DNA of 64,000 bases from Sulfurimonas sp. (lineage in GTDB: Bacteria; Campylobacterota; Campylobacteria; Campylobacterales; Sulfurimonadaceae): positions 1-64,000 of the forward strand of contig PPDH01000003.1 in the NCBI GenBank assembly GCA_002899765.1, in the 5' to 3' direction. Each line of letters starts with the position of its first letter. The first letter of the stretch is position 1. The position numbers and the translations under genes are program-made. The notes beneath the pieces were generated by a model, which was not told where the DNA came from, searched no databases, and saw nothing but the letters and a program-made list of their open reading frames with translations. This document shows, in pieces, positions 51,052 through 60,589 of this stretch.

Positions 51052-54000
51052 TTACACTTTTTTCCTTAGAGAGTATAAAACGGGAATGATAAGCAGCGTT
51101 AGAATAGCCGAGGTTACTATACCGCCTATCATAGGCGCTGCAATCCTCTGCATGACTTCGCTTCCTACTCCGTCTATATACATAATCGGAACAAGTCCGC
51201 CGAGAATGGCAAAAACGGTCATCAGTTTCGGTCTTAGACGTCCTGCCGAACCTCTGATTATAGCCTCTTCATGTGACGTGCCCTTCTCCTGCAAAGCTTC
51301 ATCAAGATAAATTACCATGACAATAGCCGTCTCTGCCGCAATGCCAAGCAGTGCCAAAAAGCCGACAATTACGGCAACTGAGAGGTTGAAGCCTAAAAAG
51401 TCAATGTAGAGCAATCCTCCCAAAACGGCAAAAGGCAGAGTCAAAAATACGATAAGCGAATTTTTAACATCTCCAAGCGCAAAATAGATAAGTACAAAAA
51501 TGCTTATAATCACTATAGGAACGATAAAACTGAGTCTCTTTTTTGCAGATTCCAAGTACTCGCTCTGCCCCGCAAACTCATAGTAATAACCCTTTGGAAG
51601 TTCTATCTTCTCAAGAAGAGCCGCCGCCGTCTTTTTGTACTCATCCACGCTCACACCGCTTTTGGGCGTGATGTAGACAAAAGAGACTTTCATCCCCTTT
51701 TCGCTCTTTATAACACTCGCACCCTCCGTATATTTTATATCTGCAAACAGACGAAGCGGCAAAAAACCGGATTTTGTTTTGACTTTTAACTCTTTGATTT
51801 TATCTATATCATCTCTTTGGTCAGCATCCACTCTCACAGAAATCGGGTGACGCTTAAGTCCGTCTATGAAAGTGCTAACACCCAGTCCGCCTACACCAAA
51901 CGAGACGGTGTCGAGTATCTCCTGTTTTGAGACAGAGTATCTTGAGAGAGCATCTTGTTTTATCTCTACATCGAGATAGTAACCGCTGTTTGATTTGTCG
52001 GCAGAGACACTGAGCGTAAGAGGTGTGGTTTTTAGTCTCTGTTCTATTTTAGATGCTACATCTTCTAAAACCTTGTTGTCATCACCGTAAAGTTTAATCC
52101 CCAAAGGCGTGCGGATACCCGTTAAAAGCATATCTATTCTGCCTCGTATCGGATATGTCCATGAGTTTATGAGTCCTTTTATTTTAAGCACATTTTCCAT
52201 CTCTGCCATAAGTCTCTCATACGTCATGCCCTCTCTCCAAAGAGATTCATCCTTAAATGTGATAATGGTCTCTATCATGGCAAGAGGTGCAGGGTCTGTC
52301 GCCGTGTTTGCACGTCCGGCTTTTGCAAAAACGGTATCTACTTCGGGAAAGCTTTTTATAATCTTGTTTGTCTCATGAGAGAGCTCATATGCGAGCTCAA
52401 TACTGATTCCGTAGGGCGTAACGGGCATATACATAAAATCCTGCTCGTTAAGCTGCGGCATAAACTCCCATTTTTGGGTATTGTAAAGGGGATAGATATA
52501 CGCTATAGCAGCTATAGACAAGACAATAACAAGATACTTCAGTTTTAAAAACAGTTTCAACACGGGGGTATATAAAAATGTAAAAAAGCGGTTTATGGGG
52601 TTGCTTTCTTCTTTTTTTATCTCTCCTTTTATAAAAAGTATCATCAAAACAGGTACTAATGTGATAGAGAGAATCGCACCAATAAGCATAGCAAACGTTT
52701 TAGTATAGGCAAGCGGCGAAAAGAGTATGGCTTCCTGCCCCTCTAGTGCAAAAATAGGCAAAAAGGAGACGACTATAAGTATAAGAGCAAAGAAAATAGG
52801 ACGCCCCACCTGCTTTGAAGAGTCGATGATAATTTCTACTCTGCTTTTTAAACCATCGCTTTTAGCGAGGTGTTTATGCGCGTTCTCTATCATGACGATA
52901 GAGGCGTCCACCATAGCACCTATCGCAATGGCAATGCCTCCCAGACTCATAATATTTGAGCCTATGTCAAAGAGCGTCATCAGCCAAAAACTAAGCAGCA
53001 CCGTCAAAGGAAGCACTATCACTACAACAAGTGCGCTTCTAAAATGAAAGAGAAAAAGAGCCGTGATAATGATAACGATGATGGACTCTTCAATCAGCGT
53101 ACTTTTTAGAGTGTCTATGGCTCTGTCTATGAGTTTTGTTCTGTCATACGCCGTAACTATATCTACCTCTTGGCTCTTTAGAGAGTCGATTTTGGCTTTA
53201 ATCTTCTGCAATACCTCATAAGTGTTCTCTTTATAACGCACCAAAACGATACCGCCGACAACCTCTCCCTCTCCGTTAAACTCCGCAACTCCGCGTCTTG
53301 GCGTAGGAGATAAAGAGAGCGTACCTATATCGCTGAGTTTAAGAGGAACTACTCCGTTTACTTTGATGGTTATATTTTCTATATCCTCTGCGCTTGTGGC
53401 ATATCCGCGGGCTTGAATGATATTTTCATATCCGTTTTGCAAAAGCACGCCGCCGCCTCTGTCTTGATTGTTCGTCTTAAGAGCAGCTGTTATTTCCCCG
53501 ATTCCGACGTTGTATTTGACCATCTTATCCTGATCTATAAGGAGTTGATAGTTCTTTACAAATCCGCCTACTGCCGCTACTTCACTCACGCCATCAACGC
53601 CCAAAAGACCGTATTTTAGGTAGTAATCCTGATAATCTCTCAGCTCGGCAAGATTTAATTTGTCTGATTTTAAAATATATTGATACGCCCAGCCTACACC
53701 CGTTGCATCGGGTCCCATGCTCACTTTTGCATTTGAGGGCAGAGTCGGCAGGATAGAAGAGAGCTGTTCTAAAATCCTGCTTCTGGCATCATATATATCC
53801 GTATCATCTTTAAAAATTATATAAACAAGTCCGTTTTCAAAACTGCTCATGGCTCTTACGGTATTTATGCCCGGTAGAGACATCAAAGAGCTTATAAGCG
53901 GGTACGAAACCTGCTCCTCTATGATTTTTGGAGACTGCCCCGGATATGAGATTTGAAGAATCACCTGAGGCGGCGAGAGATCAGGCAGCGCATCAAGCGA

Positions 54001-54102
54001 GATATTTTTAAGACTAAAAAGACTCAGAGCAGTTAAAATTACCGAGATGATAAGAGTTAAAAATATATTTTTCGCACTTAAGCTTATGATTCTCTCAATC
54101 AT
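51052..54102 (-). CDS. CusA/CzcA-family RND heavy-metal efflux pump
   Basis: 1016 aa; IISLSAKNIFLTLIISVILTALSLFSLKNISLDALPDLSPPQVILQISYPGQSPKIIEEQVSYPL; AIAIGAMVDASIVMIENAHK. Confidence 0.95.
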   Translation of the reverse strand: MIERIISLSAKNIFLTLIISVILTALSLFSLKNISLDALPDLSPPQVILQISYPGQSPKIIEEQVSYPLISSLMSLPGINTVRAMSSFENGLVYIIFKDDTDIYDARSRILEQLSSILPTLPSNAKVSMGPDATGVGWAYQYILKSDKLNLAELRDYQDYYLKYGLLGVDGVSEVAAVGGFVKNYQLLIDQDKMVKYNVGIGEITAALKTNNQDRGGGVLLQNGYENIIQARGYATSAEDIENITIKVNGVVPLKLSDIGTLSLSPTPRRGVAEFNGEGEVVGGIVLVRYKENTYEVLQKIKAKIDSLKSQEVDIVTAYDRTKLIDRAIDTLKSTLIEESIIVIIITALFLFHFRSALVVVIVLPLTVLLSFWLMTLFDIGSNIMSLGGIAIAIGAMVDASIVMIENAHKHLAKSDGLKSRVEIIIDSSKQVGRPIFFALILIVVSFLPIFALEGQEAILFSPLAYTKTFAMLIGAILSITLVPVLMILFIKGEIKKEESNPINRFFTFLYTPVLKLFLKLKYLVIVLSIAAIAYIYPLYNTQKWEFMPQLNEQDFMYMPVTPYGISIELAYELSHETNKIIKSFPEVDTVFAKAGRANTATDPAPLAMIETIITFKDESLWREGMTYERLMAEMENVLKIKGLINSWTYPIRGRIDMLLTGIRTPLGIKLYGDDNKVLEDVASKIEQRLKTTPLTLSVSADKSNSGYYLDVEIKQDALSRYSVSKQEILDTVSFGVGGLGVSTFIDGLKRHPISVRVDADQRDDIDKIKELKVKTKSGFLPLRLFADIKYTEGASVIKSEKGMKVSFVYITPKSGVSVDEYKKTAAALLEKIELPKGYYYEFAGQSEYLESAKKRLSFIVPIVIISIFVLIYFALGDVKNSLIVFLTLPFAVLGGLLYIDFLGFNLSVAVIVGFLALLGIAAETAIVMVIYLDEALQEKGTSHEEAIIRGSAGRLRPKLMTVFAILGGLVPIMYIDGVGSEVMQRIAAPMIGGIVTSAILTLLIIPVLYSLRKKV

Positions 54103-54106
54103 CTCA

Positions 54107-55072
54107 CTACCACTCTTCGCTCATGTATGAGCCGTTTGTTACCGCATCGCTATCAAGTAAAAAGAGTGCGTTTTGTGCAACTTCGCTGCTCTCATCTATA
54201 CCTGAAAGTACGCGATAGTATCCACCGATATACTCTACCTCTATCTCTTTGGGTTCATATTCGCTCTGTGAGATTTTAGTAAAGACATAGAACTTATCTC
54301 CTCTTTTTATTACCGCATCTTTTGGAAGTGTGAGTGCTGCGCTGAGATTTTTGCTAAAACTCACTTTTGCAAACATGTCGGGAAATATTTTAGAGTTCGG
54401 GTTTTTAACATCTATCCTGACATCAAAAGTTAAATCTTCTTTGTTTATTTTTGGATAAATCTTGCCCACCTTTGCGACTATCGGCTCACTTAAGCCTTCT
54501 ACGTCCACAACCGCGCGCATCCCCTCGCTTATAAACTCTATATCTTTTTGATAGACTTTAGCGATTACCCACATGGAAGAGTCGTCGACTATCTTTAAAA
54601 GCACTCCGCCCGCTTTGGCATAAGAGCCTTCATAAATATTTTTTTGAATGATTTTACCGCTGTATTTGCTAAAATGGGGAACTGCCGCAGCTTTAGAGTT
54701 GATTGCCTTCTCTCCCAGTTCATAGAGATGGAGTTTTTCTAGTATTGTTGCATTAAGAGGCAGAAGATTTTTTGTAGACTCAAGCTCTTTTTTGAGCGTG
54801 TATATCTCTTTGGAGTAGATGTCAAAAAGTCTCTCTCCTTTTTTAACACTCTTATAAAGCTCGTTTGCTTACAAATTTTCAATATTGCCGTCAAAGCGCA
54901 GCACAAGCTCATAAATCTTTTTTTCATCATAAGAGGTTGTCGCATAGTAACTTTTGGTGATTTTTTTCATCTGCATCTTTGGCTTAATAGTTTGGATATT
55001 AAAGGCTTGTTCAAACGTTTTTGCCTCCACAAAAGCAAAACTCAAAAGAACTAAAAGTAGCGTTTTCATCAT
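54107..55072 (-). pseudogene. CusB/CzcB-like RND membrane-fusion protein, interrupted by in-frame TAA (54869-54871)
   Basis: MMKTLLLVLLSFAFVEAKTFEQAFNIQTIKPKMQMKKITKSYYAT...LRFDGNIENL*ANELYKSVKKGERLFDIYSKEIYTLKKELES...VLLKIVDDSSMWVIAKVYQKDIEFISEGMRAVVDVEGL. Confidence 0.88.
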
Positions 55073-56244
55073 ATACTCTCTTTCGTGATATAAAAAAGCT
55101 CCAGCTCGGCGGCTTTTATCTCTAGTTTATATTTTAATCTCTCTATCTCTAAATCAAAAAGCAGATTCTCATCCTCTATGCTTCTCTCAAGCGTGACGCT
55201 GTTTCTTATGTTGGATTTCTCATAACTGCCAAGCGCTTTGTATTTCTCTAAAATTGCATCAAGATTCTCAACTCTTTTAGAGAAATATTCCGCTTTTTTA
55301 TAGTTATTTTGAAAAATCATAGTTGCATTTTGCAGATAGTTCTGCGCGTTTTGTATGCTCTCTTGTTTTAAGTAGCGTGTTTTTTTTGCTTTTGCATCTT
55401 CGCTGCCGTAAATCGGGAGTGCGAAGGATGTCGCTACAGATAGATAATCATCAAAATTTTGACGGTGATTGTAGCTTAGAGAGAGGTTTATGTTTGAGTA
55501 TTTTTTTCTCTCTTCAAGCTTTGCAGCAATCTCCAACTGTCTGCTGCGCAACTCAAAAATTTTATATTTCGGTGCTTTTTTTATCTCTTCTTCTATAAAC
55601 TCTTCGCCGATTTGTGCTCTTTGTATCGAGATAAAGTCTTGATTTGTAAGGTATTTAAACTCATTTTTGGCTCTTTGAACACTCTCTTTAAGCTCTAGGA
55701 TTTTGTCCTCAATAGCAAATATCTTTTTTTGAAGTTCGACATTTTTTCTAAAACCGCTCTCAACACTTATGCTTTTTTCATAATACTCTATGAGTATCTC
55801 CAAGTTTGCTTTTTTTCTCTCTAAAAGCTCTAAAAGATTTGAAAATGTCGCTATTTTCTCAACCAAAAGTGCAGTTTTTTTGTACAAATCAAGCTTCAAA
55901 TCTTCCAGTTCATACTCTAAAATAAGAGTATCGACTCGAAGTATTGCCTCTTTAAGCTCAAGCTTGCCGAATGTTTCAAACTCTTGGGTTATTCCTATAA
56001 AGTTCGTCTGCATAGGCTCGATATCTCTTTTTAAAAAGTTCTCATTTAAAAGCAGATCATTCGCACCTATGGAGAGAACGGGATTTTTATATACCGCTTC
56101 GCCTTTTATAGCCTCATGTGAAGCTAAAATCTTTTCATGTTTTGCACGCAAAAGAGGCGAACTTAGAGCCGCTTTTTCAAAAACCTCTCTAAACTCCGCA
56201 CTAAAACATACAAAAGGAATCATAAAAAGAGTCAGCATCTTCAT
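55069..56244 (-). CDS. TolC-like outer-membrane efflux protein (CusC role)
   Basis: SPLLRAKHEKILASHEAIKGEAVYKNPVLSIGANDL; ITQEFETFGKLELK. Confidence 0.82.
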   Translation of the reverse strand: MKMLTLFMIPFVCFSAEFREVFEKAALSSPLLRAKHEKILASHEAIKGEAVYKNPVLSIGANDLLLNENFLKRDIEPMQTNFIGITQEFETFGKLELKEAILRVDTLILEYELEDLKLDLYKKTALLVEKIATFSNLLELLERKKANLEILIEYYEKSISVESGFRKNVELQKKIFAIEDKILELKESVQRAKNEFKYLTNQDFISIQRAQIGEEFIEEEIKKAPKYKIFELRSRQLEIAAKLEERKKYSNINLSLSYNHRQNFDDYLSVATSFALPIYGSEDAKAKKTRYLKQESIQNAQNYLQNATMIFQNNYKKAEYFSKRVENLDAILEKYKALGSYEKSNIRNSVTLERSIEDENLLFDLEIERLKYKLEIKAAELELFYITKESI

Positions 56245-56253
56245 GACAAACTC

Positions 56254-56670
56254 CTAGTTACGATGCGCTGAAGAAGCTTGACCTAGATTTACACTCCCTT
56301 TGTGTTTATAATCCTTGCCTTTCTCATCTTTTATAAAAACCTGATACTGCCATGTTCCGCCCATAGCAAAATTGACGTTACACTCAAAATGGTTTTGTGC
56401 TTTTTTACAGATGTCTTTTGACTCCATGTAAGGCATTCCGGGCATCTCAGGCATAAAAAACTTTACACGAACATCTTTAGCCGCAACCTTTGCACCGTCA
56501 TGAGAACCTTTGTTTAACTCCACCTTGATTTTGTTCTGCCCCTCGCTTAGAACTCTATCACTTGATAACATCACATGTAAATCACCACTCATACCCATAT
56601 CCATAAATTCCCCCGCAAAAGAGAGAGTCGCTAAAACCACTGTTGAGAAAAAAATCTTTTTCATTTTCAT
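56254..56670 (-). CDS. YtkA/FixH-like periplasmic protein of the metal-efflux operon
   Basis: MGMSGDLHVMLSSDRVLSEGQNKIKVEL...VKFFMPEMPGMPYMESKDICKKAQNHFECNVNFAMGGTWQYQVFIKDEKGK. Confidence 0.65.
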   Translation of the reverse strand: MKMKKIFFSTVVLATLSFAGEFMDMGMSGDLHVMLSSDRVLSEGQNKIKVELNKGSHDGAKVAAKDVRVKFFMPEMPGMPYMESKDICKKAQNHFECNVNFAMGGTWQYQVFIKDEKGKDYKHKGSVNLGQASSAHRN

Positions 56671-56741
56671 ACTCCTATATTTTATTTTTTAGAGTATATA
56701 CTTTTTAACGTGTAGTGATTGTGTAGCAATTAACAACTTCC

Positions 56742-56962
56742 CGTCATTGAGATTGCCGCGGCTAAAGCCTCGCAATGACCGCCCTCCGTCATTGCAAGCG
56801 AAGCATGTTTGTCTGTCATTGCAAGTCAAGCATGTTTGTCTGTCATTGCGAGCGAAGCGCAGCAATCTTCCACTTACCCCTCCAGACTGCCACGTTACCA
56901 TGCTCCTCGCAGTGACAACTACCCGTCACCCGTCATTGCGAGGCTTTAGCCGCGGCAATCTA
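56742..56962. repeat. REP-like repeat cluster upstream of tmRNA
   Basis: gtcattgagattgccgcggctaaagcctcgcaatgac...gtcattgcgagcgaagcgcagcaatct...gtcattgcgaggctttagccgcggcaatct. Confidence 0.9.
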
Positions 56963-57042
56963 GTTTCTAGAACTTTCCTAAAGCATTTTCTAAAGTTTTC
57001 TTTACTTTTTATTTACAAAAATTATGTTACAATTCTACTCAT

Positions 57043-57418
57043 GGGGCTGACCTGGTTTCGACGGGATCAAGTAGCTTCTAATTGCATGTCGGACTGAGCA
57101 TCTCCGTTACGCGGCTCAACTTGCTTAAACGCAAACAATACAAATTACCGCCCAGCTTACGCAGTAGCATAAGTTTTAACCCCTCGCAAGAGGCGGGCTG
57201 CTTCACCTATGGACTCTAGATAAATAGGATTCGAAGTATAACCCTTATGTAGATATATTTTATGTCTGTCTCGAACATAAAAAGAACCTCAGAGACTCGT
57301 CTTGCGTAGCTTTGCAAGTTGTGTGAAGCAAGATTAAACTTAAACGACTTTACTAAACATGTAGACGTTAGGAGTAGCGTGGTTTCGGACTGGAGTTCGA
57401 TCCTCCACAGCTCCACCA
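57043..57418 (+). ncRNA. ssrA: Transfer-messenger RNA
   Basis: 5' ggggctgacctggtttcgac...; tag ORF gcaaacaatacaaattaccgcccagcttacgcagtagcataa = ANNTNYRPAYAVA* (57131-57172); 3' ggagttcgatcctccacagctccacca. Confidence 0.97.
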
Positions 57419-57470
57419 TTTTACAATCAAACACAATCCGACAACACCTTTAAACCCATATAAAGCCCTT

Positions 57471-57731
57471 CTACTTTCTCATCCCTGCCTTTTGCGACAA
57501 AACTTCAATACCGCCGAACATGTCAAACATCTCCCCAAAAACAAGCCTGCCTAGTTTATCTTTTGTGATATCAAACCCACACAGTCTTGTATAGATATCT
57601 TTTTGAATCGTTATTTGTGAGACATTAAACTCCTCCGCCAACGAAGAGATAGTAGGTCTCTCATCTTTAGCAAGCATCAAAATAATCGACAACAATCTAA
57701 AAAGAGCTTTATCGTATGATTTTTGAGACAT
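57471..57731 (-). CDS. Small HTH-domain protein
   Basis: LLSIILMLAKDERPTISSLAEEFNVSQITIQKDIYTRLCGFDI. Confidence 0.6.
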   Translation of the reverse strand: MSQKSYDKALFRLLSIILMLAKDERPTISSLAEEFNVSQITIQKDIYTRLCGFDITKDKLGRLVFGEMFDMFGGIEVLSQKAGMRK

Positions 57732-57869
57732 TGTGAAGCCTTTTTGTTAAAGTAATATACTATTTATATTAAATATTATATAGCTTTTTACTAACCATGT
57801 CAAGAAAGTTTTAGCAATTTACTATTGTATATGATAAAATAATAGTAATATGTTTAAAAAAGGACAATA

Positions 57870-58118
57870 ATGCATAAAAACATAAGTAAAGAGCAGTTTA
57901 TTGCAAGACTAAAAGATTTGGGTTTTGACAAGAAAAGATTTTCAGATTTATCAGGTGTACCATATACTACAGTAAATAATTGGGGTGTTATGAAAAACGG
58001 TAAACCTCTTCCTGTTCCTATATGGGTCTAACCATTCCTAACCTACTACGAAAAAGCGCAAAAACTTGAGTATGTCATGACCGAAATTTGTCAAAAAATC
58101 GAGGCTGTCAAAGTATAG
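57870..58118 (+). pseudogene. Small HTH repressor-like protein, interrupted by in-frame TAA (58029-58031)
   Basis: MHKNISKEQFIARLKDLGFDKKRFSDLSGVPYTTVNNWGVMKNGKPLPVPIWV*PFLTYYEKAQKLEYVMTEICQKIEAVKV*; RBS aaggac before ATG. Confidence 0.7.
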
Positions 58119-58264
58119 CTTTTACTATAACTTACTCATCTGTTTTTAGCATTTGGGTATTTTTCACTACTCTGAGCCATTTTCACCCAAATTTTCTATT
58201 TTTTTTACCAAAACGAAGCAACGCCCTCACCAAATTTCCTTATGTTTTTCAAAAAGGAACCACC

Positions 58265-59407
58265 ATGCCAAAAGCAAACATCACCAACAAGTTCGTCTCA
58301 AAAGTAACATGCGACCGAGCAAAGGCAAAAGAGGTCTATTATGATGAGAAGTTAAGCGGTTTTATCTTAGAAGTTAGAAGCACCATGACAAAAACATTCT
58401 ACTACTCTTACTCTAAAAACTCACGCCGAACCATGAGAAAGATAGGCAGCGCAGAAACACTCAGCGCCAATGAAGCGAGAAAAATCATTCTAAACCTAAA
58501 AAAAGAACAAGTCTCATGCGATGTAGCATCTATCATGGCAGAGAAATCCGACACTCTTACTTTAGTAAAATTTTTTAGAGAGTTTTATCTCCCTTATGTT
58601 CAAAAACATGTCAAAAGCCACGCTACAAATGAAAGCATCTTCATAAACCATATTCTCCCGACTTTAGGCACAATTCCTATGCAAAGCCTAAAGAAAATCG
58701 ATGTCATGAAGCTGCATTCGGATATGATTCAAAAAAAGAAGCTCAGTCCCGCTACCGCAAACAAACTGCTCATATTTCTCTCTCAAGCGTATCGTTTAGC
58801 GTATGAGTTTGAACTCTTTAAAACTCCCTACAATCCCGTAAGCGGAGTAAAACATTTTGAAGAAAACAATGAACGTCAAAGGTTTTTGAGCAAAGCCGAA
58901 ACAAAACGACTCTTAGATGCCGTGCAGATGAGCGAAAATGTACATCTTAAGTACATCATCCCCATGTTACTCCTCACGGGTGCAAGAAGAGGAGAACTTC
59001 TCAAAGCAAAATTTGAAGATTTTGACGAAGTGCAAATGCTCTGGATTATACCCACGACAAAAAACGGCAAAAAGAGGATTGTCCCTCTCACACCCGAACT
59101 CTACAAGATTTACAAGCAAATCCCTCAAGAGAGCGAGTATCTATTTACGTCCAAGGTTACAAACAAACCCTACACGACCTTTTACCGTTCATGGAACAGT
59201 GCAAGAATAAAAGCAAATCTTGCAGATGTAAGAGTTCATGACCTAAGACACACCTACGCTTCAGCACTTGTAAATGCCAAAAGAAGTCTCTATGAAGTCC
59301 AAGTTCTACTAGGACACTCCACCGCCAAAATGACACAAAGATATGCACATCTCTCAAACGAGTCTCTTCACGCTGCCGCTTCTTGCGCCGCGAGGTTGTT
59401 TAAGTAG
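58265..59407 (+). CDS. Tyrosine recombinase / phage-type integrase
   Basis: MPKANITNKFVSKVTCDRAKAKEVYYDEKLSGFILEVRST; LLTGARRGELLKAKFEDFD; VRVHDLRHTYASALVNAKRSLYEVQVLLGHSTAKMTQRYAHLS; RBS before ATG 58265. Confidence 0.94.
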   Translation: MPKANITNKFVSKVTCDRAKAKEVYYDEKLSGFILEVRSTMTKTFYYSYSKNSRRTMRKIGSAETLSANEARKIILNLKKEQVSCDVASIMAEKSDTLTLVKFFREFYLPYVQKHVKSHATNESIFINHILPTLGTIPMQSLKKIDVMKLHSDMIQKKKLSPATANKLLIFLSQAYRLAYEFELFKTPYNPVSGVKHFEENNERQRFLSKAETKRLLDAVQMSENVHLKYIIPMLLLTGARRGELLKAKFEDFDEVQMLWIIPTTKNGKKRIVPLTPELYKIYKQIPQESEYLFTSKVTNKPYTTFYRSWNSARIKANLADVRVHDLRHTYASALVNAKRSLYEVQVLLGHSTAKMTQRYAHLSNESLHAAASCAARLFK

Positions 59408-59492
59408 GGGGGTGCTGCTACTTTGTGTCTTTAGGAACCGATGCCTTGGCTTCGGTAGAGGAACTTGAAAACTGCTAAGTACAAAAAAGTAC

Positions 59493-59540
59493 TCATCTAT
59501 CAAGCCATTTAAATATATCCAAAATAACTATTTTATCATT
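59493..59540 (-). pseudogene. C-terminal remnant of a RelE-like toxin gene abutting a REP copy
   Basis: - strand NDKIVILDIFKWLDR*, similar to ...NTIVLLDIFKWTLRDIS at the end of the 19359-19646 toxin. Confidence 0.55.
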
Positions 59541-59585
59541 GCGAGGAACTCTCCTCCGTCATTGCGAGGAACGAAGCAATCTAAA
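59540..59585. repeat. REP-like repeat (partial/degenerate copies)
   Basis: tcattgcgaggaactctcctccgtcattgcgaggaacgaagcaatct. Confidence 0.75.
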
Positions 59586-59709
59586 AACAACCGCTTATAA
59601 AAAGGTACTTTTTAAATGGTTGAAAATCACACCGAGTATCTTATTTGCTTGATTTATTTATATTTGTGTATAATTTTCTAAATTCTAAATTACAAAAAAA
59701 GGTTCATTA

Positions 59710-59976
59710 GTGCCTATCATTTCATATTTTTTTGGCATCTATATAAGAATGTATCATGATGATCATCCTCCGATGCATATTCATGTTGAATATCAAGGTC
59801 ATATTGCTTTGGTAGGTATTCAAGATGCTCAAATAATAAAAGGAAGTCTTCCTAAAAAAGCATATAACCTCGTCAAAGAATGGATTTTTGAACATCAAGA
59901 AGAACTTTATGCAGATTGGGAACTAGCACAACGATTTGAACCACTTCAAAAAATAGCGGGAGCTGATAATGATTAA
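59710..59976 (+). CDS. DUF4160-like protein
   Basis: MPIISYFFGIYIRMYHDDHPPMHIHVEYQGHIALVGIQDAQIIKGSLPKKAYNLVKEWIFEHQEEL. Confidence 0.82.
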   Translation: MPIISYFFGIYIRMYHDDHPPMHIHVEYQGHIALVGIQDAQIIKGSLPKKAYNLVKEWIFEHQEELYADWELAQRFEPLQKIAGADND

Positions 59977-60238
59977 TTTGACAAAAGCCTCATTATATGA
60001 GGACTACAAAGTAAAACTATATTTTTCTGATAATAGTTTTGGTATCTTAGATTTTTCCTATCTTTTAAAAGCCAATACGGTTTTAACCAAACCTTTAGAA
60101 GATAGCACATATTTCAAAAAATTCTTTATCGACTTTGGAGCTTTATGTTGGAAAAATGGTCTCGAACTAAGTGCTGAGTCACTCTATTTAAAACTAAAAA
60201 ACCAAGGTAATCTACATTTTGCCAAAGATGTCGCTTGA
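59969..60238 (+). CDS. DUF2442-like protein, paired with DUF4160
   Basis: YKVKLYFSDNSFGILDFSYLLKANTVLTKPLEDSTYFKKFFIDFGALCWKNGLELSAESLY; overlaps DUF4160 CDS. Confidence 0.8.
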   Translation: MINLTKASLYEDYKVKLYFSDNSFGILDFSYLLKANTVLTKPLEDSTYFKKFFIDFGALCWKNGLELSAESLYLKLKNQGNLHFAKDVA

Positions 60239-60348
60239 TATAGCTACACCTCTCTTAAAAGGTACTTTTTGTTACCTTTTCACCCACACCGCAAATTTCT
60301 TTTTTCTTAAAGTTTTATAAAATACTTATTAGTCTGCTGACAATCCGC

Positions 60349-60374
60349 AGGTAAAAACACTCAAGTTTTTACCT
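60349..60374. other. Perfect 10-bp inverted repeat (hairpin) in the intergenic region upstream of the 958-aa gene
   Basis: aggtaaaaac-actcaa-gtttttacct. Confidence 0.7.
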
Positions 60375-60589
60375 CCAAAAACTTCTCTCAAACACCTATA
60401 AATAGGCATCTTTAAAGGTTTTTTTATTTTTATTTTTATCTGTTTTAAGACGTAAAAGAAAATAAAAAATATTTCAATCTGCAGGCGGTTTACAGGTGAT
60501 AGAGCTTGACAAGGGTTTTTGTTTTTGGATGTTTTTTAAAGAAGGTCGTAAAATAGGGGGTTTTAAGGGGTTTTTTGTTTTAGGTTGGA

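Noticed and set aside
57216-57434. 72-aa - strand ORF
   Set aside because: Lies inside tmRNA on the opposite strand; spurious.
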